From assembly GCA_012845835.1 (NCBI GenBank), contig JABAKD010000028.1, positions 7,505,632 through 7,569,631 on the forward strand: DNA of 64,000 bases. The letters are read 5' to 3'. Of the stretch, positions 31,025 to 42,800 are shown piece after piece (position 1 is the first letter of the stretch; each line of letters opens with the position of its first letter). Origin of the DNA: Undaria pinnatifida (lineage: Eukaryota > Sar > Phaeophyceae > Laminariales > Alariaceae). The position numbers were made by a program, and so were the translations under genes. Below the pieces are notes generated by a model that did no database searches, had not been told where the DNA came from, and saw only the letters and a program-made list of their open reading frames with translations.

Positions 31025-31315
31025 TAGGAACAATTCGACGCGAGTCGACGAGGGAAGAAACTACTGAATTTTTCTCGCGATAAAAATGAAGGCACGAACC
31101 GTAGTGGGGAGGGGGGACAAGGCCCCGCTATGTTGTTGTTGTTGATGATGTTGTTCTCACATCTACTCGTATAATCAAGTCCGTGGTCACAGGACAGGCT
31201 CCAGTCACTCTGGAGCTGAGGAATACCCCAGGGAAAAATGTATGCGACACCGGATCTGAGTAACTAACACTGGGAGGGAGCGCGAGAATAGTGCAAGGAT
31301 ATAATGGGATGGGGA
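31025..31315. repeat. Dispersed repeat carrying a nested 108-bp insertion
   Basis: The family (CGACGCG(A/C)(A/G)TCGACGA, ATGAAGGC, GGATCTGGGTTA) is also seen at 39000-39180, 51370-51560, 54970-55080 and 61225-61410. Here the TGTTGTTCTCACAT repeat (31133-31240) interrupts it, with TATG on each side (31129-31132 and 31241-31244). Confidence 0.65.
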
Positions 31316-33344
31316 ACAAAAACAAAAAATGAACTCCTCAACCGAGGAGCCGCAGAAAGAACAAAAAAAGCAGTTTATCCTCCTATATCGTACCTTGCTG
31401 TGCGTCATTCAGTGTGCTCGTACAGCCAGTGTACGAGCCCAGATACCTGGTGTCTGTAGTTGTGGGGGCGGGGGTGGGTTGCTTTGTAGTGGGGATTTTC
31501 GAAGCCGAGTGCGAGTGCAGCTTCCGAGGCTTCAGAGAATCCTCTACTTTTTCATCAAGGGGCTAACTTGGCCTAATAAAGCAGCTGTGAGATTTTCTCC
31601 ACCACAAATGCATGGACTGAAAAATCCACACACTGCCTCTAGTCTTCTATTAATGGTAAGTGTGTCGTTGCTGAGCCGGTAGAACTTCGGCATTATATAA
31701 AACGAGGCGTGTGTACCAACATCAACATAAAAAGAAGCAAGGGGCAGTATCAGGTGATCTCAGTTTTCCGTCAACGTTTTTTTCTGCATTATGATCCTGG
31801 TTAGGATAAAAGGTACGGACAGCCGCGGCCGAGACAAGCTTACAAGCAGGACATGCAGTACTCTCACTCATGGCAGCGTGTCAGCGTGTAACAGCGTCCG
31901 CCAAACAAGCCTCCAGGAAAAACATGACCGTTGATTTTGGAGGGGCATCAGGTTAGATAGTCGTTGATGTTCATGGCCCGGCGGGTGGTGTGCCTCTTAA
32001 ACACTGGGAAATAGTTGGGCGGGTGGCGGGTTCAGAACTCTAACGCTCGTAAACAACACAGCGGCATCAGGTACCGCGCCAGAACTACCGTGACGACATG
32101 GATGGGCAGATGACGAAAATCACCCCGGCGACAATGCGACAATATTCAATCATATACTTGTATATGTGCTTTTTACTGCACGGCGGGTGCGAACGGATTT
32201 ATCGCGAGAGGCTCCCGTGTTGCACCTGTCCACCAAGTCGTCGAAAACAAAAAAACGGCAAGTAACCCCCCCCCCGGGTACGAAGCATCCTCGGTAGCCA
32301 TACTATCAAGCAGCTAACATCTATACATGTTGTCCATTTCGTCATTCGCCGTCTCCAGTGCGGCCAAAGGGCGTGTTGCCGGCGAATAGTGTTATTGAAC
32401 TCAACATAGATAGGCCAGCTGTGGCTTCAACGTCAATAATATGGAACTGGTCGACATTGAACTAGCTCTTCAAGGAGATAAAAGAGGGATGCGTCACTCG
32501 CGCGTGATTCGAAAATCCAACCGATTTCCAATTTTCCCCTCGTTTGTAAAGGATGCGGATACGGCGAGTAAAATGGCAGATGATTCCTCTGCTGACGCCA
32601 AAAGCGTCGACAGCGAGCGATCTCACAAGGGGAGTTTCGGCCCATAATCGAACATCACCCTTCCCACGGACACCATGCCAGCCGCTTTTCGGACAGAATG
32701 CACGCCTGCAGCAGACCCTCCGGCGAGTAGTTGCTGGTGCTGACGAGGCACCCCAAAACAAAAGAAAAGCCAATTGCGTAACCTGCAGCAGACCGTCGTT
32801 CAACCGTGCCGTTCGAGCGTCCGCGTCCCCGCCAGTAACAAGCGCCTGGGCTACCAACAAAAAAGAGTCACGCGTCGTCACCCACTGCTACTCAAGAGAC
32901 GAACAGGCAACCACGCTTTTCATGACGCGGCACACGACGGGCAAGACGGAAAAGGCCGCTTGCTACGCCATGCGCATGTCACACACGCAAGTTTACGCGT
33001 ACACGCACACATCGCCAATTTTTGGTTATTAAAAAAAAATACTCGCCGCTCAGAAAAGAGTGCAACGGGCAAGGCCGCAGGCCGCTTCGCTACGCTGCGT
33101 GCACGTTCGCAGGTACGCACGCTCAAAACATACGCACACACATCGTCACTCTTGTCATTAAAAAACGCTGGCAGTCGAGTTCACAGGCACGCATGCTCGC
33201 GCACACGCACAAAAGCACGTGTCGCTACTATATTGTGAAAAAAAACAACCCGCAGCCCAGAACAAGTCACAGGGCTTAATCCCTCTAGACTCCCTTTCTT
33301 TCTCTTTTCCCACATAGACTATGTCTAATACTGTAAAGATAAAA
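31316..33344. other. Stretch downstream of the recycling factor gene, no gene recognised
   Basis: Mostly unique-looking sequence with short open frames on both strands. None has a recognisable domain. The part nearest 33344 would carry the 3' UTR of the recycling factor gene. Confidence 0.5.
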
Positions 33345-36300
33345 CTAGACGGTGAGGATCTCCGTCTTTTTCTTCTCCAGCATTTTGCTGGCGCTAGCTT
33401 CCGCAGCCTGCGTGCACTTGTCGATCTGACGCAAGGGCAGGAGGGGGGGGGGGGGGAAATCACATGCAACCAGGAACCGTGCAGAAGGCAGAAAACAACG
33501 AACGGTTGACGGGGCGGTTGGGGCAGGCGGAAACGCGGCGGGGGTGGGGGCGGGGATGACACGCAGAGGGCGGGGGGAGGGGGGTACATAACGCCCACAA
33601 GTAGGACGAATGCACGAGGCCAAGTCGTGAAACCAACGACCGTGAGCACCCACAGACACGGAACACGATCCGAAGAATATTTTGTTCCGATCGAGAGCGC
33701 ACGATACCGGTCGAAAAACTGCCATCACGCTCTCGCGGAAGCGCAAGGAGTACACAGCGAAAGAGGCTACCTCTGAAGTATTTTTTTTTCCGGGAAGAGA
33801 GAGGCATGGTTAACACGAGAACGGTGCCATCGGTCCTGCTCTGCCCACAAGTTAGGAAAGAGTAACACAAAGAGAACTGATAAAACTACTGAACGACCGA
33901 TCGACCAATCTTTCGACAGATCGACCAACCTACCGACCACCAGACCTTTCGACCGATCGAGATTGGTCGACCGACCGATTAAAATGGCGGACAAACCGAC
34001 TCCAAAGAGGGATAGGGCCGGCGAGCGAGCTCTATACCCACAGACCGAATAAACGAACGAGTATACCTCTTGTCGTCATACCTCTTTCATCATAGCCGTA
34101 CCTCTTTTAGTCTCTGGTGCACGTCATCCTCGGGGAAGGAATCCTTCTTCTTCTTGACGTGGTCCACTATCTTGTGCCGGATACCTCGCAGCACGACCTT
34201 CGACTGGAAAGGCAAATGGGCGTACGCCATGAAAAAAAAACGGATGTGGTGGTGGTGGCGGTGATGGTTGTTCAAGACTTTGTCCTGCTGCAGGTGGTGG
34301 TGGTGGTCAAACTGTTGGCCTCATACACAACGGCGGGAAAACGAAAAGAGCGGGCAGAAGCTACCGCGGGAAACTCAGGACCTGTCGATACTGCGCACCC
34401 CGCCAAACGATTCATACGTCGGACAGATCATACAGATCACATGAATTACACAGATCATACAGATCATACTTATAATCTAGATAATATAGATCCTATATCT
34501 GTATATATGATTGGTTGTACAAGATATGTTCAGTACAGATGAGTCATCCCACGGTAGGGGTGCAGCAGATTCTAAGAATTTTCTGGGTTCCGACCATGAG
34601 GAGCTCAATATTTCACCAAGACCGCGAAGACATTCATTCGCGCAGGCCGACCAATATTGCTGTGCGCTAGTCCTAAAACAAGTATACCCGTCAAAAAGAG
34701 CATACTAACCGATAGGTCCACACCTGAGGAGCTCAACCAGTCAGGTATCTTTTTCTTGCTAAAAAAGTACAACCCCTACCATATGATGACTCAGCTCCAA
34801 CCTACCAGGAAGGCAACATGTGCTAGATCATACAGATCATACAGCTCCCACTAAGCAACATCACATATAGATCATGTGGATTATATAGACCGGGACCTGT
34901 CTGCCCAGAACGGCACAAATCATATAGATCAAGAATGGTCATATGATCTGTCCCACGTATGCAACGATTGGAGATTGGAGTATCTAGCGTCGTGCGGGAA
35001 GAGGGCGGGAAGAGGGCGGGAAAAAAGAGCGGACACACAACGTCCTTTAAGCCACGTCACAGATGTTCTCTGTGCAAGTCCCGAAACGACATGATTCCAC
35101 AAAGGAAGCCATTGGACAATCCACGGCACGCTCGCGAAGTACTCTTTACTCAAACCTCTTCTGCCAACTCAATTTCAACCTTTGGCGGGGCACGTAACTA
35201 TCGACAGGTTGACGACAAACTCAAACCCCGATCCAAGCCGGCCAACCTCCGCCCGTTCCCCCCTACCCAACCCCTCCCCCACCCCCCCGCCCCGCCCCCC
35301 AACTCCCCCCACCCTCCACCCTCAACCCACCCATCCACTCACTTACCCTCAGCTCAACATATCGTATATCGTCCTGCGTACCTTCTCCATTTGCTTGCCA
35401 GCGATTATTGCGACCCACCCCCACCCCCGCTCCTCCCTTCCCCCTCTCCTCTCCACCCCCACTCACTGACTCCCCCCCGCCACCCCAAACCCATCCCCAA
35501 CTCAACGTGAAAAGTTATCTACTGGGTACCTTTTCAGTTTGCTTCGCGGCGACCTTCGCCACGGCCTCTCGAGACTCCTTCGTGGGCTTGGGGATGGGCA
35601 CGTTTACCTGTCCCTGCCCCTCTGAGCTGGGGTTGAGGCCCATGCCGCACTCGCGGACCGCATCCTCCACGGCCTTCGTCATCTGCGAAAAGCGCGATCA
35701 ATGATAAAAAACAAATCGAGCAGTGCACGATAATCGACTGAGCTGGGCCTCGAGTGTTGCTGCTGGGCCCCACACAACCTTGTCAACCCGTGGCGTGACC
35801 TCATGAGCGTCAGAGCAAAAAAAAACGCCAACGGTCGAAAAAACGCCCACCAATCGGAAACAAGGAAAAAGTTAACTTAACGGTCAAAGAAACACAATCC
35901 AACCGTCTAACATTCACCTTTATCCCACTATCGAAAAAGCACTCACCCATAGGACAAAAATCATTCAAATAGCGGTAAAAACACACACAACGGCTAAAAA
36001 AAATCAACACTCACCCAACGGTAATAAAACACGCATTCCAAAAGTCTAAAGGCATTCACCCAACGGCAATGGAAATGTCCACCCAACGGTAATAGAAATG
36101 CCCACCCAACGGTCGAATGACGTTCACCCAACGGTGAAAAAAAAACACTCACCCAACGGTAAAAACATGTTACCCAACAGTCGAAATATCTTTCGAAATT
36201 CACCCCACAGTAAAAAAAAGCATTCACCCAACGGAAAAGCATTCACCCAACGGAAAAGCATTCACCCAACGGTAAAAAAGGACTCACGCCGGGGTCGTAA

Positions 36301-38617
36301 AGGGTGAGGACGATGAGTTGCGGCCCTTTCATTGACGCCTGTGCCACAGAAGCTAAGGGAGACATCGATCCGTATGACTCCACTTTTACCCCATCCAGCA
36401 TAGCTGCTCGCGGGCGCAAAATAATAGGGGGTGGTGCGAAGTGGGGTCGGGTGGGGTAGGGGGCGGAGGAAGGGGGCGCCCGGAAGCGAGAGCCGACGGG
36501 GCCCAAACGGTTAACGGGGAGGTAGAGCGACCTCCGGTAAACGAGAAACAAACAAGCGGGATTACTTGGCAAACGCACAAGGAGCCACGGGCATACATAT
36601 TGAACGGGCCTTGAAATAATGTCATGCGGTGTAAAGGGAAAGGAGGGGAGGGGGGGGGATTCGAGATCGACCGACCGACCGACCGACCGACCGACCGACC
36701 GACCAACCGACCGACAGATCGAGGTGACCGCGGCTCCCACCGTCTGGCGCACCATCATTCGCATAACACGGGCGTCACCAAAGGGCAACAAAAACACGGT
36801 CTGGAAACATAGGCCTCACCTGGATCCGTCTTGCCACCTCGCAACCCCTGGAAGTCATGCTTCAGACCCTATACATATGATTCACAGCAGCGCAGGCAAC
36901 CCGAGCGGGGGTCCAAATCAGTATAACGTTAGAAGCTCATTTATCGGGAAGCCACTACAGTAGTGGTACCAGAGAAGGCGCTGTGGACAGGAGTGCGCAA
37001 AGGCACGCGGACGGGGGACGCGCAGCGACCGCTACGGCGGCCCTCCCTAAAAAAGAAACTGAAACTTCTGTAGGTGCACAACTTTGTTGCGCTCACCACA
37101 GCACACTGACCACAGCATAGGCCCACCCACGAACAAGAAATGACCCAATAACACCGTCAGGCTCATTTTTTTGGGGGGGAAACCATATTGAGAAATCCGG
37201 GGGTTTTCACGGATCACGACCCGTCCCGCGGCTCGGGTCAGGGGGTTTCTGAAACCTCGCGGGGCGAGTCGGTTCGGGTCAGGAGGTGTTCGAAATCTCA
37301 CGGGTAGGGTTAGGATTTGTTCAAATCTCACGGGTCGGGTCGGGTCAACCTGACCCGACCGCACCCGCGATAAGTGACCAGACCCATGAAAGGCCCGGGA
37401 GAAATCGCGCCCAAGGGCGAGTGGTACACAAAATAAATCCTACCGAACAGAACAGCCCGTAAAACTCACGGCTCACGCCGTGTTTTTATTTATTCTTCTA
37501 AAAAATAGGTTGCTCAGGGTTGATGTCACCTCAAGCTTTATAATTCAAGCCTTGCTCAGAGTAGGCACTTCTTGCTGCCGGGCCCATACTTCAATGCTGT
37601 TGTTATTTTATACAATTATTCCAACAACGTCAGCTGTGAGTTCGACAAATTTAGGACCGACACCCATCTTTGCAAGCTGCGTAATACACCGGTCGCCCGT
37701 TTTTAGTACGTACTGTAAGTTTTTCATGAGTCAAAACCTAATCAACAGTAATAAGGGACGTTAATCCTGCAATGAACCATGATGAAGACATTAACGCGTT
37801 AAGTGACATGGAAATCAATGTTCATGTATTTCATCGTTTTTCTCGCAACCAATCGAATACATAACAAAGTTGTTTTTGCTGCATCTCGGGGAGAGGCAAC
37901 AGCGTTTGAAGCATGGGTTGCTTGCTAGGCGCTATTTACCGGGATATGGACTTGTGGGCAGCGCGGTGAAAGCAAGGAAGGAAGGAAGGAAGGGAGGACG
38001 GAAGGGGGAACTCAACTATACGCATGAAGAGTCATCAAGCCTAGCCAGCTCGCAGCCCAAGTTGTTGGCCAACTACTCGCACCTTGCGAGTGACAGATCA
38101 CAACCAAAACACATAACAATGGTTAACGAGCATTACATATTGACAGCAGGTGTACTGCTTTTGAGCGTGCCGGGTAACTCAAGATTGGCGTCACCACAAA
38201 AGTTTCACGACTTGCCAGAACAGGCGTTTCTTGTTTGGCGGGCGAATGCGGAAATGTTGTTACTGTTGCGTTTCGGGAGAGGCAACCACGTGCCACATAT
38301 GTTTTGCGTGCTGGGTGATACTTACCGAGATATTGACTTTCGGGCAGCGCAACGGAACCAAGGAAAAAAAGGAGGGGAAGGGGGGAACGGAGTACGGAAG
38401 GAGGCACCCACCTCTAAACATGAATTGTTCGTCAGGCTCAGCCAACTCGCAGTCCAAGATACTGACCAAACACTACTCGCACCATGCGAGCGACAGACAA
38501 CAGCCATAACACCGACTTCGAGCACTTCACGTGTTGATCGCAGGCGTGCTGCATTGAAGCTTGCCGGCATTTTTCTTGCTGTACATGACCCATGCTACTA
38601 CTACTAATACTACTACA

Positions 38618-38669
<52 letters not shown>

Positions 38670-39874
38670 ATAACACACAGTACGGCAGAGGTGAACCTAA
38701 TTTTCGTCACCACATCGCTTAACGCCTTTAGAACTGGAAACCCGTTTTGGGGGGCAAATTATGTGGAGTTAGTACAGGAAGGGGTTAGGGGCTCCAAATG
38801 GGCTATAATCTCTTTCGAGCCCAAAAATATCCCACTAAACTAAGTTCAAGTAAGTATGTCCCCCCAAAGGGTTTCCAGTAGTAAAGGCGTTAAGGGCTCC
38901 ATACTTCACCCAAAAAACAACTTTGACAAAAAGTGAAAGGGCAACCCGACGAACAACCCTATTTTTATGTTATTTTTGCTCATCCCATCTATTGTCTTCG
39001 CAATTTTCCTTTCTCCTTCTCCCTCCCTAGACCTACCTCAGACCACGGGTCACTAAGCAGGCTCTTTCTCCCCCCTCCCCACTACGGTACGCGCCTTCGT
39101 TTTTATCGCGAGAAGGGTACAGCACTTTCTTCCCTCGTCGACTCGCGTCGAATTATGCTTACCCACGGTAAAGAGCGCTCTCGGTATTTGGTGTCTCTAG
39201 AACCCCGACTCCCACGTTAGTAGTGGATGAGGTTCACCCCTAGACCACCAGGGGGACCGGCTCCTATGGCCTAGGTATACCACGAAGAGAATAGCGTGTG
39301 CAAGTTCTTGACAATAATCTGGCATTTCTACCCATCTACCCTCAGCAAATCAGTGTCCGTGCCGATGCCTCCCAGACAGACGATCTCTGCGGTCACAAAC
39401 TACAAGACAGATACGCCAAATTGCTAACGCAGCAAGGAGATTTGGCCATGCAATGTCAACCGCAACGACTGAAAGGGCAAAAACGCATTCAAGCCAGTAC
39501 ATATTATACATGACGATACCGGGTATTTCTTCCGTTGTGGAGCCCCACAGCTAATTTTGTGGGTTTTCGGGGTCATAAAGCGCTGGAAGCAATGACTACA
39601 AGGGCACAAGCTCGCAAGCCAGCACGTACTAAACACCACAAAATAGGGTAGTTCATCAGTCACGGAGTTCCGAAGGCAGATTGTTTTTTAGAGGGGGACA
39701 AAAAGCGCTACCGCCACCCTACCGGGCGTCACTATTGATTCACTATCATACGGACCTCAAGAACTCGGTCGAAGCGGGCCTTGGTGTCTGATATGCCGGC
39801 AATGTCGTCCAGGCTCTCGACCTCTTGCTCAGAAGCAGAAGCAGCGGCTTTCTGCCCCTTGCCTCCCTTGCCCC
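33345..39874 (-). CDS. Ribosome recycling factor, organellar (mitochondrial-type), 5' end missing
   Basis: Splits post-termination ribosomes together with an EF-G-type factor. Exons in order are 39874-39756, 36868-36820, 36403-36288, 35682-35530, 34203-34102 and 33425-33345 (stop). Introns are 2887, 416, 605, 1326 and 676 bp, and the joined frame gives about 205 visible residues. The family signature is seen in order: a Gly/Lys-rich linker and the helix DTKARFDRVLE, then LKHDFQGLRGGKTDP, AMLDGVKVESYG, SMKGPQLIVL, GMGLNPSSEGQGQVNVPIPK, KVVLRGIRHKIVDHVKKKKD, SFPEDDVHQRLKE and the C-terminal helix ending KTEILTV. The SMKGPQLI and RECGMGLNP stretches and the Lys/Gly-rich linker resemble mitochondrial more than bacterial or plastid forms (inference). 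The first listed exon opens with two bases of a split codon after a CAG acceptor, so a targeting-peptide exon lies upstream and was not located. The donor after the first exon (GTCCGT) is weak. No nearby functional partner is visible. Confidence 0.93.
35352..35560. repeat. Duplicated 3' exon end and donor in recycling factor intron 4
   Basis: A roughly 60-bp segment at 35501-35560, spanning the end of exon 35682-35530 and its GTACCC donor, recurs at 35352-35410 inside the intron. The recurrence includes AAGCAAATGGAGAAG followed by GTACGC. C-rich filler separates the copies. Confidence 0.6.
35825..36286. repeat. Minisatellite (19-25-bp unit) abutting the donor of recycling factor intron 3
   Basis: More than twelve copies of CACCCAACGGTAAAAAGCATT-like units fill most of the 605-bp intron and stop at the GTGAGT donor at 36287. 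On the gene strand each unit reads CCGTTGGGTGAATG or CCGTTGGGTGAGTG, so several contain a donor-like GGTGAGTG. Confidence 0.85.
36664..36722. repeat. (CGAC)n microsatellite in recycling factor intron 1
   Basis: About twelve near-perfect CGAC units from 36668, ending CGACAGATCG; a looser GACCGATCGACC-type tract lies at 33890-33985. Confidence 0.85.
37870..38573. repeat. Diverged tandem duplication (~390-bp period) in recycling factor intron 1
   Basis: Both copies read GGGAGAGGCAAC, GGGCAGCGC, a GGAA-rich tract, CAACTCGCAG-type, CTACTCGCACC(T/A)TGCGAG and TGACAGATCACAACC-like blocks. The 245-codon plus-strand frame here is a side effect of the duplication. Confidence 0.65.
38596..38672. repeat. 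(ACT)n microsatellite
   Basis: TACTACTAATACTAC grades into about fourteen perfect TAC units. Confidence 0.9.
38719..38893. mobile_element. MITE with TTAACGCCTTTA inverted ends (TTAA target site)
   Basis: Ends are TTAACGCCTTTA and TAAAGGCGTTAA, followed inward by GGAAACCCGTTTTGGGG and its counterpart CCCCCAAAGGGTTTCC. TTAA at both ends would be the target duplication expected for piggyBac-type transposition. Partial copies occur at 5885-5950, 14440-14530, 17507-17590, 24597-24700, 25895-25953 and 55340-55430, so this is a dispersed family. Confidence 0.65.
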
Positions 39875-42800
39875 CTGCTTGTACAAATAAGTTGTTTTGT
39901 TACACATGCCCAGTACCAGGTGCAGTAGCGTTCACGTATTCATCGCAGCAGCAGGTACATGCCGGCGAATCGCAATGCAGCAACGCAATCGTCAACGCAG
40001 GCGTCGGGGAAGGGCGGGGAGGGGTTATGGAAATGTTGGCACATGTCCATGTACTATTCAAGGTACAGTAGCAATGTTCATGTGTATATAATAGTAGATC
40101 TAGGAGGTCTGAAATGTGTCGGTTAACATATGAGGAGGAATTACTGCTGTAGTTGCATGTACCGTATGCGCAGGAATTACTGCTGTGAAATAGTGTTCTC
40201 TCGTAGGAGGTTCCTCGGCCTCACCCTTTGGTGGGCCTCTCTGGATTGGCATGGCATCCTATTAATAGCTGTCCTGTCACCGCTGAGAAGCTACCACCGT
40301 CGACTTCAGTGTACTCTGTGCTTCGTGTAGCTGTGTGTTGAGTCACTTAAGCGTCGTATTTACAACATACACCGTCATCTCTGCAGCACAGAAGTATCTT
40401 CAGCTTTTCACCGAGCACTAGCCTTTGCCACCCGCTTGGCATCGTTTACGCGGGACTTTTTCTCCTCCTCGAGTAGGCCTCTGGCCTCCGAGCTCTCGCC
40501 TTCCGCCGTGCGCGTCACCACCTCGGCCTTCAGCTAGGCGGCTTCGGCGGAGACACACGCCTGCCCCGGAGCATCCAGGTCTGCTTTAACCCCTCGGCAA
40601 AAACGATTATGCCGAGGGGTTGAAGCAGATCTATATGCTCCGCGTCATGCGTGATACTCCGCCGAAACCGATCAGCAAGAGGACGAGGTGGCGAAACGCA
40701 CGGCGGAAGGCGAGGCTGCGGAGGCCAGAGGCTTCCTCGAGGAGGAACAAACGTGCCACGTGAACGATGCCAAGCGGGTGGCAAAGCACATGCCGAGGGG
40801 TCCAAGCAGACCTGGATACTGCGCGTGAGGCGTGTGTGTCTCCGCCGAAACCGCTCAGCGAAAGGCCGAGGTGGCGAAATGCACGGCGGAAGGCAAGGTT
40901 GCGGAGGCCAGAGGCCTGCTCCAGGAGCAAATAAAGTGTCGCGTGAACGATGCCAAGCGGGTGGCAAAGGCACGGGAATGCAGAACGGGATTGCTACGTT
41001 ATACTTGTTATGGAAATGTTGGCACACGTCCATGTACTAGTCAAGGTAAGGTAGCACTGCTCATGTGTGTATAGTAGATCTGGTAGATCTGATATGTGCC
41101 GGTCGACATGAAACGTATGGGGAGGAATTACTGCTGTAGTTGCGTGTGACGTATGCGGAGGAATTACTGCTGTAGACTAGTGCTCTCTCGCAGTAGGTTC
41201 CTCGACCTCACCCTTTTGTGGGTCTCTCTGGATTGGCATGGCGTCCTATTAATAGCTGTCCTGTCACCGCTGGGAAGCTACCATCTTCTGGACTTCAGTG
41301 TACGCTGTGCTTTATATAGCTGTGTGTTGGTCACCTAAGCGCCGTATTTACAACATCACACCCATCATCTCTGCAGCACAGAAGTATCTTCAGCTTTTCA
41401 CCGAGCACTAGCCTTTGTCACCCGCTTGACATCGTTCACGCGGGACTTTTTCTCCTCCTCCAGTAGGCCTCTGGCCTCCGAGGTCTCGCCTTCCGCCGTG
41501 CGCGTCGCCACCTCGGCCTTCAGCTAGGCGGCTTCGGCGGAGACACACGCCTGCCCCGGAGCATCCAGGTCTGCTTTAACCCCTCAGCAAAAACGATAAT
41601 GCCGAGGGGTTGAAGCAGATCTAAATGCTCCGCGTCATGCGTGATACCCCGCCGAAACCGATCACCAAGAGAACGAGGTGGCGAAACGCACGGCGGAAGG
41701 CGAGGCTGCGGAGGCCAGAGGCTTCCTCGAACAGGAAAAAACGTGCCACGTGAACGATGCCAAGCGGGTGGCAAAGCACATGCCGAGGGGTCCAAGCAGA
41801 CCTGGATACTGCGCGTGAGGCGTGTGTGTCTCCGCCGAAACCGCTCAGCGAAAGGCCGAGGTGGCGAAATGCACGGCGGAAGGCAAGGTTGCGGAGGCCA
41901 GAGGCCTGCTACAGGAGCAAAAAAAGTGTCGCGTGAACCATGCCAAGCGGGTGGCAAAGGCACGGGAATGCAGAACGGGATTGCTACGTTATACTTGTTA
42001 TGGAAATGTTGGCACATGTCCATGTACTAGTCAAGGTAAAGTAGCACTGCTCATGTGTGTATAGTAGATCTGGTAGATCTGATATGTGCCGGTCGACATG
42101 TAACGTATGGGGAGGAATTACTGCTGTAGTTGCATGTAACGTATGCGGAGGAATTACTGCTGTAGACTAGTGCTCTCTCGCAGTAGGTTCCTCGACCTCA
42201 CCCTTTTGTGGGTCTCTCTGGATTGGCATGGCGTCCTATTAATAGCTGTCCTGTCACCGCTGGGAAGCCACCATCTTCTGGACTTCAGTGTACGCTGTGC
42301 TTTATATAGCTGTGTGTTGGTCACCTAAGCGCCGTATTTACAACATCACACCCATCATCTCTGCAGCACAGAAGTATCTTCAGCTTTTCACCGAGCACTA
42401 GCCTTTGTCACCCGCTTGGCATCGTTCACGCGGGACTTTTTCTCCTCCTCCAGTAGGCCTCTGGCCTCCGAGGTCTCGCCTTCCGCCGTGCATTTCGACA
42501 CCTCGGCCTTTCGCTGAGCGGTTGCGGCGGAGTAACTCGCCTGACGCGCAGCATCCTGGTCTGCCGAAAAACCACACCTGGATGCTGCGCGTGAGGCGTG
42601 TGTCTCCGCCGAAACCGCGCAGCGAGAGGACGAGGTGGTGAAACGCACGGCGGAAGGCGAGGCTGCGGAGGCCAGAGGCCTCCTCGAACCGGAAAAAACG
42701 TGCCACGTGAACGATGCCAAGCGGGTGGCAAAGCACATGCCGAGGGGTCCAAGCAGACCTGGATATGTGTGAGGCGTGAGTGTCTCCGCCAAAACCGCTC

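Noticed and set aside
37870-38607. A 245-codon plus-strand frame.
   Set aside because: It covers a diverged tandem duplication with a GGAA-rich tract inside the first visible intron of the recycling factor gene, on the opposite strand.
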